Assembly: GCF_900112645.1 (NCBI RefSeq)
Contig: NZ_FOMO01000005.1
Coordinates: forward strand, 443,299 to 507,298
Source: Phytopseudomonas straminea
Lineage (GTDB): Bacteria > Pseudomonadota > Gammaproteobacteria > Pseudomonadales > Pseudomonadaceae
DNA length: 64,000 nt
Direction of reading: 5' to 3'
Positions 1 to 7,901 of the stretch are shown here, in pieces. The position numbers and the translations under genes were made by a program. The number at the start of each line of letters is the position of its first letter. Position 1 is the stretch's first letter. The notes under the pieces were generated by a model that saw only the letters and a list, made by a program, of their open reading frames with translations, did not search any database and was not told the origin of the DNA.

Positions 1-293
1 CGGGGCTGAGTGTCAGCGAGCTACTCGGTTACCTGGGGGTGAGCAAACAGGCGCTGAGCATCCCGCTGCGCCAGCTGATGGAAATGCACCTGACCCAGAG
101 CGTCACCGCCGAGGACGACAAGCGCAAACGCCTGCTCGGCCTCACCGCCGAGGGTGCCAAGCTGGAGCGTGCGCTACGCCGCGAGCAGGTCAAGCTGCTG
201 CAGCGCGCCTTCGACGAAAGCGGCAAACACGCAGTGGATGGGTGGTTGGCAGTGAACAAGGCGCTCAGCGGTACAGGTCACGCCGCCGAGTGA
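1..293 (+). CDS. MarR-family transcriptional regulator, C-terminal part (5' end outside window)
   Basis: The reading frame is open from the window edge (frame of base 3) to the stop at 293, so the true start lies upstream. The visible part holds the second half of a winged helix-turn-helix: a recognition-helix segment (GVSKQALSIPLRQL) followed by the wing (EDDKRKRLLGLTAEG), which is the typical MarR pattern, then a C-terminal dimerisation helix. MarR proteins are dimeric repressors that respond to small aromatic ligands or oxidants. The next gene is a LysE-type exporter 97 bp downstream in the same direction, so control of that exporter is possible, but no operator could be identified. The ligand is unknown. 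Confidence 0.75.
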   Translation, partial: GLSVSELLGYLGVSKQALSIPLRQLMEMHLTQSVTAEDDKRKRLLGLTAEGAKLERALRREQVKLLQRAFDESGKHAVDGWLAVNKALSGTGHAAE

Positions 294-389
294 TGTGAGC
301 GCAACTGTACGGTTATTTATCGCGAGGGCTGTACGGCGACGAGCTGGGCCAATGCCCTTATCGTCGTCGCTCAATCAGGAGAACCTGTA

Positions 390-1004
390 ATGACAACGGA
401 ACTGCTACTCGCCTTCGTCGCCTTCGCTTTCGTCACCTCGATCACGCCTGGCCCCAACAACATGATGCTGCTCGCCTCCGGGGTGAACTTCGGGTTGCGC
501 CGCAGCCTGCCGCACATGCTGGGCATCAGCCTTGGCTTCATGGTGCTGATCATCTGCGTGGGACTGGGCCTGGGTCAGCTGTTCGAGCAGCTTCCGGTGC
601 TGTACACCTTGCTCCGTTACCTGGGCGCCGCCTACCTGCTTTACCTGGCCTGGAAAATCGCCCGCTCCGGCGCGCCGGACAGCACCGGTGGCGAACGCGG
701 CAAGCCCTTCACGCTTCTGCAGGCTGCGGCGTTCCAGTGGGTCAATCCCAAGGCGTGGGTCATGGCCATCGGCGCCATCGCCACCTACACCCCGCAAGAG
801 AATTTCCTGATCAACGTGCTGCTGATCGCCGCGCTCTTCGCCGTGGTCGGCGGACCCTGCGTAGGCCTGTGGACGGTGGCTGGCAGCCTGCTGCGCAACT
901 GGCTGCGCAATGCCACGGTGCTGCGCGTCTTCAATGTCGGCATGGCCGTGCTGCTGGTGATCTCGCTGTACCCGATTCTCGCCGACCTCAAAGGAGTGCT
1001 GTAA
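390..1004 (+). CDS. LysE/RhtB-family amino-acid exporter
   Basis: A 204-residue inner-membrane protein with about six hydrophobic segments. The N-terminal motif TSITPGPNNMML (residues 16-27) is the family hallmark (xPGPxxxL), and the FQWVNPKAWV motif near residue 115 is also typical. The family exports amino acids such as lysine, homoserine, threonine or cysteine, and the substrate cannot be told from sequence. AGGAG lies just upstream of the ATG. The stop TAA overlaps the ATG of the following benE-like gene by one base (TAATG), which implies translational coupling and one transcript. The MarR fragment upstream is a candidate regulator. Confidence 0.85.
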   Translation: MTTELLLAFVAFAFVTSITPGPNNMMLLASGVNFGLRRSLPHMLGISLGFMVLIICVGLGLGQLFEQLPVLYTLLRYLGAAYLLYLAWKIARSGAPDSTGGERGKPFTLLQAAAFQWVNPKAWVMAIGAIATYTPQENFLINVLLIAALFAVVGGPCVGLWTVAGSLLRNWLRNATVLRVFNVGMAVLLVISLYPILADLKGVL

Positions 1005-2197
1005 TGCTCGAGAGCAGCCAACCGCGCCTGCGCCCGCTGGCCGATACCTCCACCGCTGCCGTGGTGGCCGGCTTCATCGGCATGCTCACTGGCTATACCA
1101 GCTCCCTAGTGCTGATGTTCCAGGCAGGCCAGGCAGCCGGGCTGAGCAGCGGGCAGATTTCCTCGTGGATCTGGGCGCTGTCGATCGGCATGGCGGTGAC
1201 CTGCATCGGCCTGTCACTGCGCTACCGCGCCCCGGTGATGGTCGCCTGGTCGACGCCTGGAGCGGCGCTGCTGATCACCAGCCTGCCCGGCGTGCCGTAC
1301 AGTGAAGCGATCGGCGCCTACATCGTTTGCTCGGCACTGATTCTGGTCTGCGGCCTGACCGGCAGTTTCGACCGCATCATGCGCCGCATCCCTGGTTCCA
1401 TCGCTGCGGCGCTGCTGGCCGGCGTGCTGTTCAAGATCGCCCTGGAAATCTGCGTGGCCGCCGAGCAACAACCGCTGCTGGTGATCGCCATGCTGTTCAC
1501 CTACCTGCTGGGCAAGCGCCTGCAGCCGCGTTACGCCGTGCTCGGTGCGCTGGTGGTCGGCTGCGTGCTGGCCGGCGCGCTGGGGCTGCTGAACTTTTCC
1601 CAGTTCGAGCTGCAACTGGCGACCCCTGAGTGGACCACGCCGAGCTTCTCCATCGCCGCGGCGATCAGCATTGGCATTCCGCTGTTCATCGTCGCCATGG
1701 CCTCGCAGAACCTGCCGGGCATGGCCGTACTGCGCGCCAACGGCTACGACGTACCGGCCTCGCCGCTGCTCAACACCACCAGCCTGGTATCGATCCTGAT
1801 GGCGCCCTTCGGCTCCCACGGCATCCACATGGCGGCCATCAGCGCGGCGATCTGCGCCGGCCCGGAAGCCCACGAAGATCCGCGCAAACGTTACACCGCC
1901 GCGGTCTGGTGCGGGATTTTCTACGGGATCGCCGGGCTATTCGGCGCCACCCTCGCCGCCCTGTTCGCCGCCCTGCCGAAGGCGCTGATTCTTTCGGTGG
2001 CGGCGCTGGCGCTGTTCGCTTCGATCATCGGCGGCCTGACCCAGGCCATGGGCGAGCCAAGGGAACGCGAAGCGGCGCTGATCACCTTTCTGGTCACCGC
2101 GTCGGGCATGACGCTGTTCGGCGTCGGCTCGGCGTTCTGGGGTATCGTCGCCGGGTTGCTGACGCTAGTGCTGCTCAATGGCGGGAAACGTACCTGA
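1004..2197 (+). CDS. BenE-family (benzoate/H+ symporter-like) transporter
   Basis: A 397-residue, strongly hydrophobic protein with about 11-12 membrane segments. The sequence VAGFIGMLTGYTSSL near the N-terminus, the APVMVAWSTPGAALL segment, and the region with NLPGMAVLRANGYDVPASPL and FGSHGIHMAAISAAICAG are typical of the BenE family. BenE proteins are associated with uptake of benzoate or related aromatics, but no benzoate catabolic genes lie nearby, so the substrate is open. The ATG at 1004 overlaps the upstream lysE stop and follows GGAG within that gene. An in-frame extension back to 737 is a shadow of the LysE gene. The 3' end overlaps the next gene by 20 bases. Confidence 0.85.
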   Translation: MLESSQPRLRPLADTSTAAVVAGFIGMLTGYTSSLVLMFQAGQAAGLSSGQISSWIWALSIGMAVTCIGLSLRYRAPVMVAWSTPGAALLITSLPGVPYSEAIGAYIVCSALILVCGLTGSFDRIMRRIPGSIAAALLAGVLFKIALEICVAAEQQPLLVIAMLFTYLLGKRLQPRYAVLGALVVGCVLAGALGLLNFSQFELQLATPEWTTPSFSIAAAISIGIPLFIVAMASQNLPGMAVLRANGYDVPASPLLNTTSLVSILMAPFGSHGIHMAAISAAICAGPEAHEDPRKRYTAAVWCGIFYGIAGLFGATLAALFAALPKALILSVAALALFASIIGGLTQAMGEPREREAALITFLVTASGMTLFGVGSAFWGIVAGLLTLVLLNGGKRT

Positions 2198-2999
2198 ATT
2201 GCGCTTTCACAAAATGCACGCCAACGGGGACGACTTCCTACTGGTCGACTCGAGAGACAAGCACAACCCCGTGACGAGCGATCTGGTTCGATACCTCGCT
2301 GACCGAAACCACGGAATTGGCTTCAATCAGTTGGCAGTGCTGCTCGCATGCGATGACGCCGATGCACACCTGCTGTTCTGGAACGCTGACGGCAGCGTAC
2401 TCAACGCCTGCGGCAGCGCGACGCGCGGGGCGGCCGACCTGCTGATGAACGAGTCGAATGCCACTCAGGTGACCGTTCGAACCGGGCGCGGCTTGCTGAC
2501 CTGCGAACGGACCAGCAGCGGTGCCATTACCGTGGACATGGGCGAACCACTGCTTGGGTGGGCGGACGTCCCCCTGGCAGAGGCGCAGGACACGCTCGCC
2601 CTGTCACTCGCGGGTAAACCCGCGGCCTGCAGCATGGGCAATCCGCATTGCACCTATTTCGTCGATGATCTGGCCCACCTCGATGTTGCAGCCCAAGGGA
2701 CGGTGATCGAAACTCACCCCTTGTTCCCCCGCAAGACCAACGTCCACTTCGTCCAGGTCATCAACCGCCGGCATATCCGGTTGCGCATCTGGGAGCGCGG
2801 TGGCGGTGTTCCCCTCGGTTCAGGCTCCTGCTCGTGCGCAGCGGCAGTCAATGGAATCAGGCGCGGCCTGCTGGACAGCACCGTCGAGGTCGAATGCGAT
2901 GGGGGTATCGTGACGGTTCAGTGGGATGGCATCGGCCCGGTCTTTCTCACCGGGCCGGTAACGCGCAGCTTTTCAGGCATCGTTACAGACGGCAACTGA
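2178..2999 (+). CDS. DapF-like epimerase family protein lacking the second catalytic cysteine
   Basis: A 273-residue protein of the diaminopimelate epimerase fold (family length about 275). Seen: the N-terminal FHKMHANGDDFLLVD segment, the first catalytic-cysteine motif NACGSATR (Cys78), and the SMGNPHC motif (about 152-158). The second half-site reads WERGGGVPLGSGSCSCAA. Aligned to the family ERGxGET-ACGTGAC pattern, the catalytic Cys is Ser215 and the usual Glu is Val211. True DapF uses two cysteines as acid and base to interconvert LL- and meso-diaminopimelate, so this paralogue probably acts on another substrate or by another mechanism. The ATG at 2178 overlaps benE, and a TTG at 2199 is an alternative start. 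It probably shares a transcript with lysE-benE. Confidence 0.75.
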   Translation: MAGNVPELRFHKMHANGDDFLLVDSRDKHNPVTSDLVRYLADRNHGIGFNQLAVLLACDDADAHLLFWNADGSVLNACGSATRGAADLLMNESNATQVTVRTGRGLLTCERTSSGAITVDMGEPLLGWADVPLAEAQDTLALSLAGKPAACSMGNPHCTYFVDDLAHLDVAAQGTVIETHPLFPRKTNVHFVQVINRRHIRLRIWERGGGVPLGSGSCSCAAAVNGIRRGLLDSTVEVECDGGIVTVQWDGIGPVFLTGPVTRSFSGIVTDGN

Positions 3000-3032
3000 A
3001 GTGCCGCAGGCGATTTCAACAACGCTGCGAAA

Positions 3033-3929
3033 TCAGGCGGGAGACTGGCCCTCGGCCTTCAATTGCTTGCCATGCGCCGCATTCACCCACCAGCCGAAGG
3101 CTGCGGCGGTAAAGAACATGATGATGCTGTAAAGCGCCGCCGGAATCGCCATGGTGCTGTTGTTGAGCAGCACCGGGCTGAGCGCCAGGGCGATGGCCAG
3201 GGTGCCGTTGTGGATGCCGATTTCCATACCGATGGCGATGGCCTGGCGCAGGCTCAGCTTGAGCAAGCGCGGCACGAAATAGCCGACCGCCAGGCTCAGC
3301 AGGTTGAAGGCCAGGGCCGCTGCGCCGACTACCGGCGCGTAGTCGAGCACCGTCTGCCAGTCCTTGACCAGCGCCAGCAAGATGATCAGCAGCAGAAACA
3401 GCGCCGAGACGATCTTCACCGGGTTTTCCATGCGCATCGCGAAACCGGGGAAGCGACTGCGCAGGAACATGCCGATGGCCACCGGCCCCAGCACGATGGC
3501 GAACACCTGCACCACCTTGGCGAACTGCAAGGGAATGGCCTGATCGCCCTCCATGAAATAGGCCAGCGACAGGTTGACGATAAAAGGCATGGTCAGCACC
3601 GCAACCACCGAATTCACCGCCGTGAGAGTGATGTTCAGCGCCACGTCGCCGTGGGCCAGGTGGCTGTAGAGATTGGCGGAGGTGCCGCCGGGCGAGGCTG
3701 CCAGCAGCATCATGCCCACCGCCAGAGCCGGCGCCAGGCCGAACGCCTGAACCATGAAGAAGCAGGCCACCGGCAAAAGCAACAGCTGGCAGAACAGGCC
3801 GACCAGCACCGGCTTGGGGTACTTCACCACGTGGGTGAAATCCGCCAGGGTCAGCGACAGGCCCAACCCAAGCATGATGATGCCCAGCGCCAGGGGGAGA
3901 AACACACTCAGCAAAGGACTTGCAGTCAT
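3033..3929 (-). CDS. Bile acid:sodium symporter (BASS) family transporter
   Basis: A 298-residue integral membrane protein with about nine or ten hydrophobic segments. The segment ASPGGTSANLYSHLAHGDVALN (about residues 78-99) is the BASS-family signature, and the second half contains GMEIGIHNGTLAIALAL, the conserved E-x-G-x-x-N/H-x-x-L crossover motif. Bacterial members carry organic anions such as pantoate, bile acids or other carboxylates with sodium, and the substrate is not predictable here. GAGG lies a few bases before the ATG. The gene is convergent with the DapF-like gene (33 bp apart) and divergent from the oxidoreductase gene at 4113. Confidence 0.85.
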   Translation of the reverse strand: MTASPLLSVFLPLALGIIMLGLGLSLTLADFTHVVKYPKPVLVGLFCQLLLLPVACFFMVQAFGLAPALAVGMMLLAASPGGTSANLYSHLAHGDVALNITLTAVNSVVAVLTMPFIVNLSLAYFMEGDQAIPLQFAKVVQVFAIVLGPVAIGMFLRSRFPGFAMRMENPVKIVSALFLLLIILLALVKDWQTVLDYAPVVGAAALAFNLLSLAVGYFVPRLLKLSLRQAIAIGMEIGIHNGTLAIALALSPVLLNNSTMAIPAALYSIIMFFTAAAFGWWVNAAHGKQLKAEGQSPA

Positions 3930-4112
3930 CGCTACCTCGATGTGGTCAGACTTCCGTGATCGTGATCCACACTGTAGCGGGCTATCGACGCCTTGCTGGC
4001 GGGCGATGACCCCATCAGTTCAATGGATCGGCAAACATTCGGCCACTGCGACATGCTTGTCCATCGCAGGCATGAGGATTATCACCACAGCTTATTTCAA
4101 CGGAGGCTCTCC

Positions 4113-5117
4113 ATGTCCACTCAGCTCAACCGTCAGTTCCTGCTCGCCAAACGCCCCAGCGGCATGGTCAGCCGCGACACCTTCGATTACGTGGAAAAAC
4201 CGGTCGGCGAACCGGCCAATGGACAGATTCTGGTCAAGAACCTCTACCTGTCGCTGGACCCGGCCATGCGCGGCTGGATGAACGAGGGCAAGTCCTACAT
4301 CGCCCCGGTAGGCCTGGGCGAGGTAATGCGCGCCCTGGGCGTGGGTGAAGTCGTCGCCTCCAACCATCCGGATTACAAAGTTGGTGATCACGTCAACGGC
4401 GCCCTCGGCGTGCAGGATTATTTCCTCGGTGAGCCCCGCGGTTTCTACAAGGTCGACCCCAAGCGCGCGCCGCTGCCGGTTTACCTGTCGGCGCTGGGTA
4501 TGACCGGCATGACCGCCTACTTCGCGCTGCTGGATGTCGGCGCGCCGAAAGCCGGCGACACCGTGGTGCTGTCTGGTGCAGCCGGCGCGGTGGGCAGCAT
4601 CGCCGGGCAGATCGCCAAGCTCAAGGGCTGCCGGGTGATCGGCATCGCTGGCGGCAAGGAAAAATGCGCCTACCTCACTGACGAACTGGGCTTCGATGGG
4701 GCCATCGATTACAAGAGCGAAGACCTCTGCGAAGCGCTCAAGCGCGAATGCCCCAAGGGCGTCGACGTGTACTTCGACAACGTTGGCGGTGAAACCCTGG
4801 ATGCGGTGCTGGGTCGCCTGGCGCCCAAGGCACGCATCGTCATTTGCGGCGCGATCAGCCAGTACAACAACAAGGATGCGGTCAAGGGTCCGGCCAACTA
4901 CCTGTCGCTGCTAGTCAACCGCGCACGCATGGAAGGCTTCGTGGTCATGGATCACGCCGCCAATTTCGCCAGCGCGGCGGCGGAAATCGGCGGCTGGCTG
5001 GCCGAAGGCAAGATCAAGTCCAAAGAGCATATCGTCGAAGGCCTGGAAACCTTCCCGGAAACTCTGCTCAAGCTGTTCAAGGGCGAGAACTTCGGCAAGC
5101 TGGTACTCAAGGTCTGA
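4113..5117 (+). CDS. NADP-dependent zinc-less MDR oxidoreductase (CurA / leukotriene B4 12-hydroxydehydrogenase type)
   Basis: A 334-residue medium-chain reductase. The N-terminal half contains YLSLDPAMRGWM and GVGEVVASNHPDYKVGDHV, the substrate-binding GroES-like fold. The second half carries the Rossmann motif SGAAGAVGSIAGQIAKLKG (about 152-170) followed by GGKEKC and the VDVYFDNVGGETLDAVL signature. These are diagnostic for the NADPH-dependent alkenal/one reductase group that reduces alpha,beta-unsaturated ketones. There are no zinc ligands. CGGAGG sits 8 bases before the chosen ATG, and the in-frame extension upstream to 3993 has no support. A GC hairpin follows the stop. Monocistronic as far as can be seen. 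Confidence 0.88.
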   Translation: MSTQLNRQFLLAKRPSGMVSRDTFDYVEKPVGEPANGQILVKNLYLSLDPAMRGWMNEGKSYIAPVGLGEVMRALGVGEVVASNHPDYKVGDHVNGALGVQDYFLGEPRGFYKVDPKRAPLPVYLSALGMTGMTAYFALLDVGAPKAGDTVVLSGAAGAVGSIAGQIAKLKGCRVIGIAGGKEKCAYLTDELGFDGAIDYKSEDLCEALKRECPKGVDVYFDNVGGETLDAVLGRLAPKARIVICGAISQYNNKDAVKGPANYLSLLVNRARMEGFVVMDHAANFASAAAEIGGWLAEGKIKSKEHIVEGLETFPETLLKLFKGENFGKLVLKV

Positions 5118-5125
5118 GGCTAACC

Positions 5126-5145
5126 GGGCGGCCTTTGGGCCGCCC
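5126..5145 (+). terminator. GC-rich hairpin after the CurA-like gene
   Basis: A perfect 8-bp inverted repeat (GGGCGGCC / GGCCGCCC) with a 4-base loop begins 9 bases after the stop codon at 5117. The downstream sequence (ATTGCGCTCCT) is not a run of T, so it is a weak intrinsic terminator at best or an RNA 3'-end stabiliser. Confidence 0.45.
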
Positions 5146-5303
5146 ATTGCGCTCCTCTGGCGACAAATTATCGCCGCCATTCAATTGCCAGCACACAAAG
5201 ATGGCCACTCGCCATTAAATTGCTTGAGCGCGCCTGACTGTTCGGTTAGTTTCGCCGCCATGCAGCCCGTCGAGGCTGAACGCCTTGATGTGCCGGAGCC
5301 AGG

Positions 5304-5708
5304 ATGGAACTGATCTTCACTGCCACAACACTTGCCATGGTCGGCGCGATCTACTTCGTGTTCCAGCATCTGCGCAGCCCTTCGGCACAATGTCGCAAGC
5401 AGATCAGTGACTGGCTGGCACGCTTCGAAGCGGCGTCTCAAATCGAGCAACACGAGATGGCCGAAGTGTTGCTGCGCCAATCGGCCGAACTGGCGTCGCA
5501 GATGGGGGTGGAGGTCTATCTCGATGAGCTGCTGGAAGGTGGCGACCCCGTCGAGTTGATCCGCACCTGGCAGGCGCAACTGCCCATCGCCATCCCTTCC
5601 CACGCGCTACCCAAGACGCCCGCGCGCACCGTCGGCGCTCTGCTGCTGATTCGCGACGTGCAGCCAGAAAGCTTTCGTGAGTTATTAGGCCAGGCTGTCG
5701 CCGCCTGA
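5304..5708 (+). CDS. Hypothetical protein with one N-terminal membrane segment
   Basis: A 134-residue protein I do not recognise. Residues 2-20 (ELIFTATTLAMVGAIYFVF) form a single hydrophobic helix, probably a membrane anchor or uncleaved signal. The rest is a soluble, mostly helical stretch with alternating charged residues (AEVLLRQSAELASQM, YLDELLEGGDPVELIRTWQ). A purine-rich GCCAGG lies 6 bases before the ATG. Codon use and GC resemble the neighbouring genes, and a shadow frame on the opposite strand has no features of its own. It stands alone between a terminator-like hairpin and a repeat element. No function is proposed. Confidence 0.6.
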   Translation: MELIFTATTLAMVGAIYFVFQHLRSPSAQCRKQISDWLARFEAASQIEQHEMAEVLLRQSAELASQMGVEVYLDELLEGGDPVELIRTWQAQLPIAIPSHALPKTPARTVGALLLIRDVQPESFRELLGQAVAA

Positions 5709-5730
5709 GCGACTGCGACAGGTGCGCCAG

Positions 5731-5946
5731 GGTCCGTACGAAAGGTCTCCGAGCGAAGGTCAGGCGAGGCAAAAATCGGTGAGAAACGGACTGGGCTCGC
5801 ATTCGAGTTTACGAGCTGTAAATCAGCAGTACTCGCTTCGGGCCGCGCTAAAACACGTTAGCCGCAAGCGGCTTCCGACTGGGCTGGCACTCCAGCCGAT
5901 TGTTAACGAAGCATCACCGAGCGCAGGTACTTTTCGTACAAAGCCT
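5731..5946. repeat. Candidate MITE-like dispersed repeat (about 215 bp)
   Basis: The non-coding stretch after the 5304 gene has related ends in inverted orientation: GTACGAAAGG at 5736-5745 and ACTTTTCGTAC at 5929-5939, whose reverse complement is GTACGAAAAGT. Similar CGAGCG / CGCTCGG stretches lie just inside both ends. No transposase is present. This layout fits a miniature inverted-repeat element or the remnant of an insertion sequence. I have an impression of similar text in other Pseudomonas genomes, but copy number cannot be checked here. The rest of 5709-6328 holds the small ORF at 5945-6037 and nothing else I can name. Confidence 0.45.
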
Positions 5947-6037
5947 AGAAGCTGCGCATAAGGATGATCGGCAAGGCAGTGAACAACAGCGTAACCACGA
6001 ACAGAATCAGCAGCAGATCAAGGCTATAGAAGGTCAC
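5945..6037 (-). CDS. Putative 30-residue single-span membrane protein (GTG start)
   Basis: A short ORF starting with GTG at 6037 and ending with TAG at 5945. GGAG lies six bases upstream of the GTG, an ideal ribosome-binding site. The translation begins (V/M)TFYSLDLLLILFVV, continues as one hydrophobic helix of about 20 residues, and ends PIILMRSF. The good start signal, coherent transmembrane helix and short basic tail look like a real small membrane protein rather than chance. The frame is also open further upstream to an ATG at 6136, but that extension is hydrophilic and lacks a comparable ribosome-binding site. The stop codon touches the edge of the MITE-like repeat. Function unknown. Confidence 0.4.
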   Translation of the reverse strand: MTFYSLDLLLILFVVTLLFTALPIILMRSF

Positions 6038-6328
6038 GTCATTCTCCAGGCGGACAGGCTTGGTGCCCGCTTCAGGGTTACCCACGCCGCATCGATTGCG
6101 GCGACAGAGGCCTGTGATCACTGCCCGGTCGCACACATCGTCATGGCAGCGCGCGCCTTCAGATCACCCGCATACATTAGCTCAGCGGCCGGCCAATAAC
6201 TTGCCGGCGTGCGACAGGCTGCCGCACGCAAGCGACCAACCTGCCCTTTCCATCAGGCCATTGACCTGAACTTCTGCGTCCTGAGGCCTACAGAAAACTG
6301 TATTGGATTTTTTTCGGGGGACGCATCA

Positions 6329-7465
6329 ATGGAACAGTGGAACATCTGGCTCGAGCGCGATCTGTGGCTCGGCGTGGGCATCGTATTGGTCGCCACCACA
6401 GTGATCTATACCATCCTGCGCGCCGTGGTCGGCATCCTGCACAAGCGCCTGACCACCTGGTCCAAAGGCCAGGACGGCAACTGGCAACACTTCGTCGCGG
6501 TGGTGATCGGCCGTACCAGTCGCGTTCTGCTCCTCGCATTCTCGCTGCTGCTCGCCCTGCGTTTGCCGGATCTGCCCGGTAGCTGGCAGGCTGCACTGAG
6601 CCACACCTGGTTCGTCGCCCTGGCCCTGCAGATCGCTCTGTGGGTGGATACCGGCGTGCGCCTGTGGTCACGCAGCCTGGTGGTCGGCAAACATGGCGGC
6701 AGCGGCTATAACCCGGTGATGACCACCATCATCAGCATCATGGTGCTGATCGTCGTGTGGTCGGTGATGCTGCTGTCGATTCTCGCCAATCTGGGTGTGG
6801 ACATCACTGCGCTGGTGGCCAGTCTCGGCGTCGGCGGTATCGCCGTGGCGCTGGCGGTGCAGACGGTGCTGGGTGATGTATTCGCCTCGCTGTCCATTGG
6901 TGTAGACAAGCCCTTCGAGATCGGCGACTTCGTGGTGTTCGGCGAGGTGGCCGGCAGCATCGAGCATATCGGCCTGAAGACCACGCGCATCCGCAGCCTC
7001 AGCGGCGAGCAGGTGGTCTGCGCCAACGCCGACCTGCTGCGCCAGATCGTGCACAACTACAAGCGCATGGACACCCGGCGCATCGTGTTCAAGTTCGGCA
7101 TCAGCTACGACACGCCGAGCGACAAGGTGCGCCAGGTGTCGGAACGGGTCGGCGAGATCATCCGCGCCACGCCGAAAACCACCTTCGACCGCGCGCATTT
7201 TCTGGGCTTCGACGAGAGTCAGCTGACCTTCGAGGTGGTGTATATCGTGCAGAGTTCGGACTACAACCAGTACATGGACATTCAGCAGGAGATCAACCTG
7301 CAGCTGCTCGACGCGCTACGCGAGCTGGATGTGCGCTTCGCCCTGCCGCGCCGCGACCTGCGCCTGGTCGGCGAGCGCATGCCGATGCTTAAAGTTGCAG
7401 GTGTGCCGCACCAGGCCGAGCACGATGCAGACGATCAGGACCAGCGCCTGCCGCGTTTCAGCTGA
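6329..7465 (+). CDS. MscS-family mechanosensitive ion channel
   Basis: A 378-residue inner-membrane channel. Hydrophobic segments lie at about 15-40, 68-90, 100-115 and 135-160. They are followed by the pore-lining TM3 region with the small-residue pattern VASLGVGGIAVALAVQTVLGDVFASL (about 165-190), the MscS signature. The beta domain contains DKPFEIGDFVVFGEVAGSIEHIGLKTTRIR, and the C-terminal domain RRIVFKFGISYDTP. MscS channels open under membrane tension and protect against hypo-osmotic shock. The ATG at 6329 follows CGGGGG with 7-8 base spacing, and the upstream in-frame extension to 6209 is unsupported. The C-terminal 25 residues are hydrophilic and His/Asp-rich, which is atypical. Confidence 0.88.
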   Translation: MEQWNIWLERDLWLGVGIVLVATTVIYTILRAVVGILHKRLTTWSKGQDGNWQHFVAVVIGRTSRVLLLAFSLLLALRLPDLPGSWQAALSHTWFVALALQIALWVDTGVRLWSRSLVVGKHGGSGYNPVMTTIISIMVLIVVWSVMLLSILANLGVDITALVASLGVGGIAVALAVQTVLGDVFASLSIGVDKPFEIGDFVVFGEVAGSIEHIGLKTTRIRSLSGEQVVCANADLLRQIVHNYKRMDTRRIVFKFGISYDTPSDKVRQVSERVGEIIRATPKTTFDRAHFLGFDESQLTFEVVYIVQSSDYNQYMDIQQEINLQLLDALRELDVRFALPRRDLRLVGERMPMLKVAGVPHQAEHDADDQDQRLPRFS

Positions 7466-7476
7466 TGACCCTCGAG

Positions 7477-7857
7477 TCAGCGGCAACCGTTCAGGCGGTT
7501 GCAGTTGACCCGGTCGCGCTCGCCTTGGGAGCTGGACAGCCGACTGACCACGTTCCAGCCGATGCGCCGGCTGGAACCGAACCACACCTCGCCGTCGGCA
7601 CTTACCCCGGTGAAGATCTGCAAGCGACCATAGGTGGTGCTGGTCTGCGCCCAGCTCAGCCCGCTGATCACGTCGAAGCCGCGCATCAGCGTATCGCTGC
7701 CCTGCTGGCGCATGCCGTAGTGATTGCCGAAACGATCCGAGCAGTTGAGCAGCGTTGCGCTGCGGGTACAGCGCATGGCGTCACCTGGCAGCGTAAAGGC
7801 AGCCTGTGCCGATAGGGTCAGGCAGCATAATAGTACGGCGGCGAACAGGCGTGGCAT
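7477..7857 (-). CDS. Hypothetical secreted protein
   Basis: A 126-residue protein with a clear signal peptide (MPRLFAAVLLCCLTLSAQA, cleavage after about residue 19). The mature part is small and contains four Cys residues (MRCTRS, LLNCSD, VNCNRLNGCR), so one or two disulphides in the periplasm are plausible. I do not recognise the family. The ATG at 7857 is preferred over an in-frame ATG 18 bases upstream because AAGGA lies 8 bases before it. The gene is convergent with the MscS gene (11 bp) and lies 44 bp downstream of the OprD-type porin on the same strand, so it could be read with that operon. Confidence 0.55.
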   Translation of the reverse strand: MPRLFAAVLLCCLTLSAQAAFTLPGDAMRCTRSATLLNCSDRFGNHYGMRQQGSDTLMRGFDVISGLSWAQTSTTYGRLQIFTGVSADGEVWFGSSRRIGWNVVSRLSSSQGERDRVNCNRLNGCR

Positions 7858-7901
7858 GGAGTTATTCCTTCGCATAGCAGGCGAAAAGCCTGGCGGCTCG
7901 T

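Noticed and set aside
737..2197. Long N-terminal extension of the BenE gene back to 737
   Set aside because: The extension lies inside the LysE gene and is His/Arg/Pro-rich noise; the ATG at 1004 opens the hydrophobic BenE sequence.
3063..3959. A 298-codon plus-strand frame opposite the BASS transporter
   Set aside because: Low-complexity His/Gln/Arg translation; the minus-strand transporter is clearly the gene.
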